Made by a program: the position numbers and the translations under genes
Origin: JBBQQK01 sp038216025
GTDB taxonomy: Bacteria; Patescibacteriota; UBA1384; XYA2-FULL-43-10; 1-14-0-10-43-13
Assembly (NCBI GenBank): GCA_038216025.1
Contig: JBBQQK010000032.1
Coordinates: 1 to 10,372 of the forward strand
Reading direction: 5' to 3'
Length of the DNA stretch: 10,372 bases
The notes under the pieces: generated by a model
Told to the model about the DNA's origin: nothing
Database searches by the model: none
Seen by the model: the letters and a program-made list of their open reading frames with translations, nothing else
In this document: piece by piece, positions 1 to 6,823 of the stretch
How the letters are laid out: the number at the start of each line of letters is the position of its first letter
Numbering within the stretch: the first letter of the stretch is position 1

Positions 1-1297
1 CTCCGGATTTGTGCCCCTGACCAAAACTGCTTGCCTCTTCGCCAAGAGATCCATATGATTCCGTTCCAGACATTAAGTCTTCTTCTTCCGTCTCATCTTG
101 ACTGTCGATGCTTCCTTTTGCTTCTTTGGTCGAAGTAGAAATTTTATCAAAGATTTTTTTGTATAGCACTACAGTCTGACCCAACGGACCATTAGATATA
201 TTATCAGGACCATTGTTCTTAAGCTCTCTTTTTATTTCAATAAGTTTTGCTTTATCGATGCCTACGCTTCTCAAGAATTCACTCTCACTTTCGCTATTTA
301 GAGTGGCCATTTCGATGACATTGCTCATAAAGCTATGAAAATCACCGTTGGACTTTAAGTAAACAGCTGTATAGTCTGCCAATATTTCAACCATGGCCCG
401 TGATTCGCGGAATTTCCTATAGCTATCAACATTTGAAAAACGTTGTTTTTGTTCTGGCTTTAGATTTGCAAAATCGGAATCAATATTTTCGATATTTTTA
501 ACCATCAATTTTACGTGCTGAGGATGAAGGGGGGCATTTTCTTGTGCGATTAGTATTTCTTTCGCAATCTTTATGGCTTCCGGATCTCTAAGCGTCGTTT
601 TTTCTATTAAACTATGGGAAATTTCATGGTGCATCATGTGATTGAAATCAAGTTCCAATGTGTTGTTACCGTCTTTGAAATTATCAACCAGGCTTTTTTT
701 ATAGATATAAATTTTACCATTTTGATAAGCCATGACATCGTTATATCCGTCAGCATTGCTCTTATTGTCATCAACTATTTGAACACTTTGGATAAGGTTG
801 CTCATGTCTTCTGCAGTAAGATGTCCTCTTGTTACAGGTAATATAACCGCTTTTATGACAGATTTAATTTTTTCGTGAACTTTTTCTTTGGAATAATTCT
901 CGCTGCCGATGATATTTTTTATCGATTCGTTTAGGCCATTGAAAATTTGAGGCACGTTTAAAACTGCTTTTTTTATTTCAGCGGCTCTAGTTGCTAACTC
1001 TGGTTCGTCTGGATGTTTTTCTGCGATGCCTTTGATGAACAGATCGATCATTTCAAGATTACTTGCATCTGACGTTTGAGTGATGCCTTCTCTCAGCATC
1101 ATCTCTGCCAGCTTTTCTTTTAGCCAGTCATCCAAAATGTCAAAATCGGCGTCTTCCGGCGGTCGGTTGTATTCAGGAAGCACACCGGAGAGGTTTTCTT
1201 CTTGATCATCAATTTCCTCCGGAGATTGTTCTTGCTCTGGTGAAACTTCCTGTTCGTTATCAGGTATATTTGTTTGTGGCGATTCAGGTGAATTCAT
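1..1297 (-). CDS. Putative HExxH zincin-type protein, C-terminus cut by window edge
   Basis: The frame is open from an ATG at 1297 to the left edge, giving 432 codons with no stop, so the gene continues outside the window. Residues 1-45 are rich in Pro, Glu and Gln and look disordered. No signal peptide or clear membrane segment is visible. Residues 224-228 read HEISH, a match to the zinc-binding HExxH motif, inside the context MMHHEISHSLIEK. A second conserved-looking stretch, ESRAMVEILADYTAVYL, places Glu304 and Asp308 about 76 residues later, as expected for the third ligand of a gluzincin. The visible C-terminal part is acidic and low in complexity. The start lies 12 bases after the stop of the VirB6-like gene, so the two are probably co-transcribed; no Shine-Dalgarno site is seen. 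A role in processing envelope or secretion components is an inference. A pseudo-protease is possible. Confidence 0.8.
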   Translation of the reverse strand, partial: MNSPESPQTNIPDNEQEVSPEQEQSPEEIDDQEENLSGVLPEYNRPPEDADFDILDDWLKEKLAEMMLREGITQTSDASNLEMIDLFIKGIAEKHPDEPELATRAAEIKKAVLNVPQIFNGLNESIKNIIGSENYSKEKVHEKIKSVIKAVILPVTRGHLTAEDMSNLIQSVQIVDDNKSNADGYNDVMAYQNGKIYIYKKSLVDNFKDGNNTLELDFNHMMHHEISHSLIEKTTLRDPEAIKIAKEILIAQENAPLHPQHVKLMVKNIENIDSDFANLKPEQKQRFSNVDSYRKFRESRAMVEILADYTAVYLKSNGDFHSFMSNVIEMATLNSESESEFLRSVGIDKAKLIEIKRELKNNGPDNISNGPLGQTVVLYKKIFDKISTSTKEAKGSIDSQDETEEEDLMSGTESYGSLGEEASSFGQGHKSG

Positions 1298-1309
1298 TTG
1301 TATACTTGT

Positions 1310-4162
1310 TTAAGGATTGGATGGCGGGGTCGGGGGAGTAGAACTGGGCGGCTGTGAAGATGCGCTATTTATTTTTGTAATATTTTGTACATCTGTTTTG
1401 ATTGTGGCTTTTGATAAATTGGTTTTTACTTCTGTGCCGATTGCTCCCGAGAGTTTTCTAATATCCATTTCGGATAGCTTTACTTTCGATGCATCTTCTG
1501 GGCTCATTGAATTCTTGACGTTGACAAGCGCCTGCAGGGTTGATTTTCTAAAATCTAGAAGGTCGCTATTTATATCGATTTTCTTTTGATCGGCTACTGA
1601 CTCTGTAAGGTGCTGAATCTGATGTGATAAGGCATCTATTGCGTCCGAAGAATGCAAAGCCTCATCTACTGTGTGGTCGTGACCGGATTGTACTAATTGG
1701 GTTACAGTCTTGGGAATCTCTGTTTCGGCTTTCATTTGAATTATAGTCGAATCTTTGGCTTGGTTCTTGATGGCGCTTAATACTTGCTGACTAATGTCTC
1801 CCATATCTCTACTGGTCCGATCAATAGACCCTTCTTTTCTATATCTGATCGCTGTATCTATCGCGGACCTTGCTTGCTCGTAAGATTTATCTTCCGGCGT
1901 TTTTAGCAGGCTATCTTTTCCGGATGATTCGCTTATTTTCTGATTGATTGTTCGGTTTGCTTCGTTTAAACTCATGCCCTGTTTAAGCATGTCGTTGACT
2001 CTGTTAAATCCGACTTGTAAGCCATCTGCGCCTATGCCATTGGTCTCGTCTAGTATGTGGTCGGTAATTCTACCTTGTATATCTTGAACTTTCTCTTGAA
2101 TTTCTCTTGTTTGCTCTGGGTTCAATCCGTGCAATAAACCTGAAACATCTTTTAAGTCTAGTGCGTCTTTTATGATATCGTCGGCTTTTTCTCCAGCGAT
2201 TGATCGAATTGTACCTATAGAATTAGAACTATTTGACGGCGCTGGCCCACTTACAGTTGAACCAACAGCCGAAGAGGCAAATGCATTTTTTAACACAGGT
2301 CCTTCTCTACTAGTTTTTCTTCTGAAAAAAGCGTTCGCAAGAGATTTCGCTTTGCCAACTTCCATTAGATCAATTCCAGTGCCTTTGAATAAATCGGCTA
2401 AAGCAGCGTCATTTGTTGTTCTGACATCATTTAGAATCATCTCTCTGGCAACTACATCCACTGGTCTCCCGCCGGATACAACATCATATGAGCTGGCTGC
2501 CTCAGTCATTTTTTGACGGGAGTAGCTCCGCAACTTGCCATTTGATGATGTCATAATACCTTCAGTAAATTTTTTTGCTCTGGTTGCTATGTCTCCTGTT
2601 GGGGCGCCTAGATCGTCTTCTTTATTTATTTCATTAAAGGTTTGAATTTGCTTAGCCGGACCCACTAGTTTGTTATAGGGCTTGGTTTTTGCCACCGCTT
2701 TTTCGGCGGCTTCTTTGTTGGTCTTTATTCTTTCTGCAATACCTCGTTTGTAAGTCTGAGGATTAGCCTTACCAACAATATCTGATATTTTATCCCATCT
2801 TTTCTGCGCAGCTTCATTACCAATTTTCCCGTATGTCTTGGCTTTTGCTTGAGCTCTGGCCTGGATATTGGATTGTATATTTCCTTCGGCAACCCACCCG
2901 CCTGTCTTCCCCCAAGCCTTTTTGCCAAGGTCTCCCCATTTGCCCATGATTGCGCCACCCATCTTGAACGGAGTGGATATTGCCATATAAAAGCAAGCTC
3001 CTGCAAAGACAAAACTCAAGACAGTGTTACCAGGAGCAACAGTATCAAACCACTTGCCACCAAGCCAAAGCCAGAAAACAGATACAACCGGCATGAAAAC
3101 CCATTTGGTGAAATTGGTCCACCACATGTTAAATAAAGACTTTGTTTGCGGTAATATCATGCAAAGAAAAGCAAGAGGAGAAAGAACGACCAAAAAATAA
3201 ATGATCCAGTTTCTGATGAATAGCAAATAGGAGAGTGCTAAGACTAAGATGGCTCCGGCCATGACTAAAAACTGGGAAATAATAAACCAAAAGACTTTAG
3301 CTCCGTTCTCAACTTCTTCTTTTGTGACCGTGGCTGACATGCTGGAGAAAGCGCCTGTCATGCCGCTGGCATCCCCATCTGCTCCTTGAAGAAAAACTGA
3401 AACTAAAGCGTTGGCCAGATCTATAAAAATGCGGCAAAAAAGCATGCTAAAATTAGCGGCCACAATAGCCAAAAGCATGGAAGGCAATACCTTTTTTACG
3501 CCGTACGTATTTACATTTAAGCGAAGGATCTGAGCAAAACCCGTTGCGATTAAGACAGCAATCGCAAAAACATTGATCACATTGAGCATTATTTTCCAAA
3601 TTTTATAGATTTCTTGGCCGGTTTTGTCTTGGCCTTTCAATACTTCATAAACCGGAACTATAGTTGACTTCTGCTCTGGTATTCCTAGGCTATTAATATC
3701 ATTAGTGATTACAGGTTCTTTATAAGAGGTTGGTATGGTGAGATCAAGCAGTGCCGGCGCATTGGTCATATTGATAGTGCCAAGAAATTCGGTATTCTTT
3801 GCGTCACCACAATTACCCCCACTACCTGTAACTAGAGCAGTTCCTTTCCCGTTGAATTTTACCTCTTTTGATTTTCCGTTGAGGGTTAATTTAATTGTAT
3901 GGTCCGTCGACAGGTCCCCGTCAATCTTCCCACAAAAACCATCTGAGCCCGCAGTTGTCTTGGAAGTCACGACATCTGTTGTCGTTTTTCCATCAAGGAG
4001 AACGGTTGCACCTTCTGGTTCCGAATAAATTGAAAAGAAGTAATGAGACTCAGCCGCAGTTGATTTTGTTGGCAAGGATAAAATAATTGCTACAGTGAAC
4101 ACAAGTAAGACAGCGAATAAAAAACTTTTTTGAAAAATTGAAAAATTGTTTTTCATAATCAT
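1310..4162 (-). CDS. VirB6/TrbL-like polytopic membrane protein with PEGA-like N-terminal domain
   Basis: This 950-residue protein starts with a signal peptide or anchor (about residues 14-34), followed by an exported domain. That domain has a PEGA-like motif (SEPEGATVLLDGK, residues 47-59) and two cysteines (77 and 118). Hydrophobic segments follow at roughly 190-212, 225-258, 288-312, 315-336, 353-370 and 380-398. The WWTNFTKWVFMP stretch (347-358) and the general layout resemble the VirB6/TrbL proteins that form the inner-membrane channel of type IV secretion systems. Residues from about 405 on are a long, charged, Gly/Ala/Lys-rich soluble region, ending in a Pro/Ser-rich tail. Family members are usually much shorter, so over half of this protein is extension. 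The ATG overlaps the TGA of the gene before it (ATGA), pointing to translational coupling; Met3 is an alternative start. Assignment rests on topology and local motifs, so the family is likely but the substrate is unknown. Confidence 0.85.
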   Translation of the reverse strand: MIMKNNFSIFQKSFLFAVLLVFTVAIILSLPTKSTAAESHYFFSIYSEPEGATVLLDGKTTTDVVTSKTTAGSDGFCGKIDGDLSTDHTIKLTLNGKSKEVKFNGKGTALVTGSGGNCGDAKNTEFLGTINMTNAPALLDLTIPTSYKEPVITNDINSLGIPEQKSTIVPVYEVLKGQDKTGQEIYKIWKIMLNVINVFAIAVLIATGFAQILRLNVNTYGVKKVLPSMLLAIVAANFSMLFCRIFIDLANALVSVFLQGADGDASGMTGAFSSMSATVTKEEVENGAKVFWFIISQFLVMAGAILVLALSYLLFIRNWIIYFLVVLSPLAFLCMILPQTKSLFNMWWTNFTKWVFMPVVSVFWLWLGGKWFDTVAPGNTVLSFVFAGACFYMAISTPFKMGGAIMGKWGDLGKKAWGKTGGWVAEGNIQSNIQARAQAKAKTYGKIGNEAAQKRWDKISDIVGKANPQTYKRGIAERIKTNKEAAEKAVAKTKPYNKLVGPAKQIQTFNEINKEDDLGAPTGDIATRAKKFTEGIMTSSNGKLRSYSRQKMTEAASSYDVVSGGRPVDVVAREMILNDVRTTNDAALADLFKGTGIDLMEVGKAKSLANAFFRRKTSREGPVLKNAFASSAVGSTVSGPAPSNSSNSIGTIRSIAGEKADDIIKDALDLKDVSGLLHGLNPEQTREIQEKVQDIQGRITDHILDETNGIGADGLQVGFNRVNDMLKQGMSLNEANRTINQKISESSGKDSLLKTPEDKSYEQARSAIDTAIRYRKEGSIDRTSRDMGDISQQVLSAIKNQAKDSTIIQMKAETEIPKTVTQLVQSGHDHTVDEALHSSDAIDALSHQIQHLTESVADQKKIDINSDLLDFRKSTLQALVNVKNSMSPEDASKVKLSEMDIRKLSGAIGTEVKTNLSKATIKTDVQNITKINSASSQPPSSTPPTPPSNP

Positions 4163-5526
4163 TTCTTAACTTTTACTTGATAGCCATTCGATCCGATCGA
4201 TTCTTGCAGCGTATTGACGGCAAATGACATGAGACTATCTGCGGCGGCTTTAAGCGACATGCCAAGTCCGCAAAAAGCTTGCAACAACACTTTACTGATA
4301 TATGAATCGCCGCCAACTTTTCCACAAACATCATCTCCAGAGCCGCTTGGTTTGAAGTAGCTTGCATCATTTCCGGATACATGCCAGGCGGCAAGGTAGC
4401 CGGTATCGGAAACGTTCAGACAGTCAATTTCAACATTGTCACTTAGTCCCCAATTTGAATCTTTTACAGCACTTGGTCCAACAACATTTCCGCACGTGTT
4501 CTCCCCAACGCCTTTTTGGTTGTATACTTTATTAATCAGGTTCGTGAAAATTGCTTGTTTGTCTATATTCACTTTTGCCCAACTAGGGAGTTGGTATAAC
4601 CCTGTATTGTTAGCTCCTATCCTAGCATCGCTATCATCTTGGTAATTAGTCAAATCACCAAAAGATACAGCTCTTGCGTCTCCATTTATAAAAACTTTGA
4701 TAGCAATATTTTTCCATCTTTCTTCTGACTTACCAGCGTTAGACCCGCTTGTCGTGTGGTCGTAAGTGAAATAAAAGACATTGTTATCTAATGCTCCACC
4801 AAGGGTGTGTATATAGTGTGTTAATTTGAAACTCATTTCAGGCCGTCCCATCTCTGATTCGTTGCCCGGCATAATTATAGTTGGAGCGTTTGTTGTGGTA
4901 TTTGCCCCGGGTGACATAGTCGCCTGAATTGTATTCCCTTCGTTAAATATTTTACAAACAGCAACTTGTATTAAATTCAATCTTGGTTCGTTCGCTGTGT
5001 CTGAGTCATTGAAAAACCGAATAAACTTGCCGTACTGGCCTAAACTGGTGAGCTGTTGTCCTTCGGGGGAAAACGACCCGCCATCTACGTTGCCATTTGT
5101 TGACACAATTGATAGTTGGTACTCTTTTGATTGATTTGCAAGTTTTACTCTCATAAAAGTATCAATACCATTTTCGGTATATTTGTAAAATAGTCCTGTA
5201 TGATCATTGCTTCCGGAAGCAGCACCAACATAGCTGAATTTTTTAATGTGGATATTACTGTCCCACTTAAAGGAAGCCTCAAGTGTTTTGCCTGCATCTC
5301 TTGCTTTTAAATACTGAAAAACTAAGTGCCCGTCATAAGCGGTAGCATTTGGATCGGGGTTACTTAATATGTGCTTATCTTTATCGCATGTTGCAAGTGC
5401 CTGATAATGTGCATCTGCAGCTGTCGCTGTTTTTGTAGAGATTTTTATTAAATTATTGGTAAAATAAACACTTGCCGGCATAAGCGTTAGCAGAAGAAGC
5501 AAAGTTATATAAATTAATTTTTTCAT
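4159..5526 (-). CDS. Exported protein of unknown function, six cysteines
   Basis: This 455-residue protein is not one I recognise. It begins MKKLIYITLLLLLTLMP, a clear signal peptide, with a possible signal-peptidase site after the ATA near residue 37. The rest is rich in Asn, Gly, Ser and Thr, as in extracytoplasmic beta-rich proteins. It has six cysteines (ATCDK, AVCKI, NTCGN, IDCLN, DVCGK, AFCGL), enough for three disulfides. A moderately hydrophobic stretch near the C-terminus (SKVLLQAFCGLGMSLKAAADSLMSFAV) could be a helix that packs on or in the membrane. An in-frame ATG at 5538 would add four residues, but I chose 5526 because AGGAGG precedes it; no such site precedes 5538. The gene lies 23 bases after the TPR-like gene and overlaps the VirB6-like gene by four bases. 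An outer or surface part of the same apparatus is a reasonable inference. Confidence 0.85.
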   Translation of the reverse strand: MKKLIYITLLLLLTLMPASVYFTNNLIKISTKTATAADAHYQALATCDKDKHILSNPDPNATAYDGHLVFQYLKARDAGKTLEASFKWDSNIHIKKFSYVGAASGSNDHTGLFYKYTENGIDTFMRVKLANQSKEYQLSIVSTNGNVDGGSFSPEGQQLTSLGQYGKFIRFFNDSDTANEPRLNLIQVAVCKIFNEGNTIQATMSPGANTTTNAPTIIMPGNESEMGRPEMSFKLTHYIHTLGGALDNNVFYFTYDHTTSGSNAGKSEERWKNIAIKVFINGDARAVSFGDLTNYQDDSDARIGANNTGLYQLPSWAKVNIDKQAIFTNLINKVYNQKGVGENTCGNVVGPSAVKDSNWGLSDNVEIDCLNVSDTGYLAAWHVSGNDASYFKPSGSGDDVCGKVGGDSYISKVLLQAFCGLGMSLKAAADSLMSFAVNTLQESIGSNGYQVKVKK

Positions 5527-5529
5527 ACC

Positions 5530-5535
5530 CCTCCT
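5530..5535 (-). promoter_or_regulatory. Strong Shine-Dalgarno site that decides the start at 5526
   Basis: The minus strand reads ATGAGGAGGGGTATG here. The AGGAGG core lies three bases before the ATG at 5526, and it would lie inside the coding sequence if translation began at the ATG at 5538. The spacing is short but workable. Most other genes in the window have no comparable site, which makes this one stand out. Confidence 0.65.
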
Positions 5536-5549
5536 CATCGGATCACAAG

Positions 5550-6107
5550 TTATTGTTGCAAATACGCGCTTTGGTTTTCCGGTGAAATCTCAGTTAGTGT
5601 TGCAGCCTTTTCTTTGGCTATTTTTAAATAAGTCTGCGCTGTTTCGTATTCTGGGGCCATGGCAACCGCTGTCTCCGCTGGGATGATTGCAAGTTGATAT
5701 TCAGATTCTTCCATTAGCTTTTTGCTTAAAATAAGCGCTTCGTTTTCATTTCTTGGAAAGGTTTCCACCTTGTCCATCTTTGCCAGCATCTCTTGGTTGT
5801 TTGTCTCTGTCCAAAACGGTATAAGCGCTTTGATATCAGTTTCAGCATTCTTTGTAATTTCTTTGCGGTGAATAGCTTTGCCGTTCTTGGGATTTAGCAT
5901 CAAAGCCTTGTCGTATTCCAGGTTTGCGCTCACGTATTTTTTCTGTGACAAATAGCTGTCTCCCTTGGTAACAAAGTATTTTGAAAAAGTCCGAAAAGGA
6001 TGAAAAAAGTACACGATTATCAGAAACAGGACGATAGCAATCAAAAATACATAAATAACATTTAGTTTATGAGCAGGTTTAACTAGTTTTGTTTTGTTTT
6101 CCATCAA
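5550..6107 (-). CDS. Membrane-anchored TPR-like protein
   Basis: The 185-residue product has a short basic N-terminus and one strong membrane segment (about residues 15-35, NVIYVFLIAIVLFLIIVYFF). A TPR-like helix pair follows (about 43-76), with GDSYLSQKKYVSANLEYDKALMLNP matching the spacing of the TPR consensus. A second helical pair at about 124-165 (SEYQLAIIPAETAVAMAPEYETAQTYL) looks like another, more diverged repeat. With its positive N-terminus the TPR part would face outside the cytoplasmic membrane; this is inferred from topology. TPR domains are protein-protein scaffolds, so an assembly role for the downstream exported and VirB6-like proteins is plausible. It is the first gene of the four-gene minus-strand cluster. 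Two adjacent ATG codons (6107 and 6104) are possible starts, and neither has a clear Shine-Dalgarno site. Confidence 0.85.
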   Translation of the reverse strand: MMENKTKLVKPAHKLNVIYVFLIAIVLFLIIVYFFHPFRTFSKYFVTKGDSYLSQKKYVSANLEYDKALMLNPKNGKAIHRKEITKNAETDIKALIPFWTETNNQEMLAKMDKVETFPRNENEALILSKKLMEESEYQLAIIPAETAVAMAPEYETAQTYLKIAKEKAATLTEISPENQSAYLQQ

Positions 6108-6124
6108 TAGTTGTGTTGAGATAA

Positions 6125-6130
6125 AGTATA
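6125..6130 (-). promoter_or_regulatory. Possible -10 element for the four-gene minus-strand cluster
   Basis: TATACT on the minus strand lies 17 bases before the first ATG of the TPR-like gene. Transcription would then begin near 6118 with a leader of about ten bases. No good -35 hexamer lies at 16-18 bases, so this is a weak prediction. The upstream bases (6140-6185) are very A+T-rich and include a tandem 7-base duplication (AAATCTA twice, 6171-6184). Confidence 0.35.
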
Positions 6131-6232
6131 CAAAGAAATGCCCCTATAATCATTTTAGCAAATAAAATAGAAATCTAAAATCTAATTAACGAGCAGATTG
6201 TTATTTCCTCGTATATTCCTACTGGGAAGTTG

Positions 6233-6241
6233 TGTTATAAT
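6233..6241 (+). promoter_or_regulatory. Extended -10 promoter giving a likely leaderless PAP2 message
   Basis: TGTTATAAT is a perfect extended -10 element (TGn followed by TATAAT at 6236-6241). No -35 hexamer is evident, which is common for extended -10 promoters. The expected start point seven bases downstream falls at about 6248, which is the A of the ATG of the PAP2 gene. This argues against the in-frame TTG at 6230, because that codon would lie upstream of the transcript. Confidence 0.55.
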
Positions 6242-6247
6242 CGTACT

Positions 6248-6823
6248 ATGTTAAATCTACTCGACATTACGCGCTTATATGATTTTAAAACCTACTATAA
6301 ACTTTATCTTCTTGGAGTAGAGAACCATGCTTTTGGGCAAACTTTTTTGTTCTTTGCTAAATACGGCATAGTTTTTTTCTTTTTAGCTTTTGCCTATCTT
6401 ATTTCCAAAAAAAGAATAAAAGCTTTTTATTGCTCCTTTTTGGCCATGGGAATAGCAGGTTTTGTTGATATTGTCATTTCGCTCTTCTGGAACAGGCCGC
6501 GACCTTTTATCTCCCATGCCGGGATGGTTGATCCTATCATTGAAGGACTTCGTGTTGATAACGGGTCTTTTCCTTCTAGTCATACCTATATAGTGTTTGC
6601 GGTTGCGGTTAGTGTTTTTCTGTATGGACACAAGCGCCTTGGCGTAGTTCTTTTCATCTTGGCTATACTGGTAGCCCTTGGGCGCATCGTGGTGGGGCTG
6701 CATTATCCATCCGATGTTCTAGCGGGAACTCTCCTGGGGATTGCTTCCGGTATAATCGCCAGCAGTATCATCTATAAACTGGATATGTTGAATAAAAATG
6801 ACAAAAGATTTAATCACTCTTAA
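6248..6823 (+). CDS. PAP2-family membrane phosphatase, probably undecaprenyl-diphosphatase-like
   Basis: The 191-residue protein has about five hydrophobic segments and the PAP2 signature parts in order: RPRPF (83-87), PSSH (109-112, with the proton-donor His112), and G-R-x5-H-x3-D (Arg146, His152 as the nucleophile, Asp156). The lysine of the usual K-x6-RP motif is not evident at its expected place. Bacterial members of this size (BcrC/PgpB type) remove phosphate from undecaprenyl diphosphate or other lipid phosphates on the outer face of the membrane, recycling the carrier for peptidoglycan. The substrate here is inferred, not shown. I chose the ATG at 6248 because an extended -10 element sits just before it; a TTG start at 6230 would add six residues. 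The 3' end overlaps the recombinase gene by 26 bases, so the two are probably one transcript. Confidence 0.9.
   Translation: MLNLLDITRLYDFKTYYKLYLLGVENHAFGQTFLFFAKYGIVFFFLAFAYLISKKRIKAFYCSFLAMGIAGFVDIVISLFWNRPRPFISHAGMVDPIIEGLRVDNGSFPSSHTYIVFAVAVSVFLYGHKRLGVVLFILAILVALGRIVVGLHYPSDVLAGTLLGIASGIIASSIIYKLDMLNKNDKRFNHS

Noticed and set aside
614..841. Plus-strand open frame of 75 codons
   Set aside because: It lies opposite the zincin-like gene over its HEISH region, has no protein features beyond those expected from the complement, and no promoter or ribosome binding site.
2172..3136. Several open frames on both strands within the VirB6-like gene
   Set aside because: All overlap a long gene with clear signal peptide, membrane segments and coupled start, and none has a recognisable domain.
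3735..4086. Two plus-strand frames opposite the PEGA-like domain
   Set aside because: They mirror the coding strand composition and lack any supporting signal.
5527..5538. ATG at 5538 as start of the exported protein
   Set aside because: It has no Shine-Dalgarno site, whereas the next ATG at 5526 is preceded by AGGAGG and gives a more typical MKK signal-peptide start.
6171..6184. Tandem AAATCTA duplication as an operator
   Set aside because: It has only two 7-base copies in a very A+T-rich spacer, with no symmetry or placement tied to a firm promoter.
6230..6247. TTG start adding six residues to the PAP2 protein
   Set aside because: The codon lies upstream of and across the extended -10 element, and the ATG at 6248 sits at the expected transcription start.
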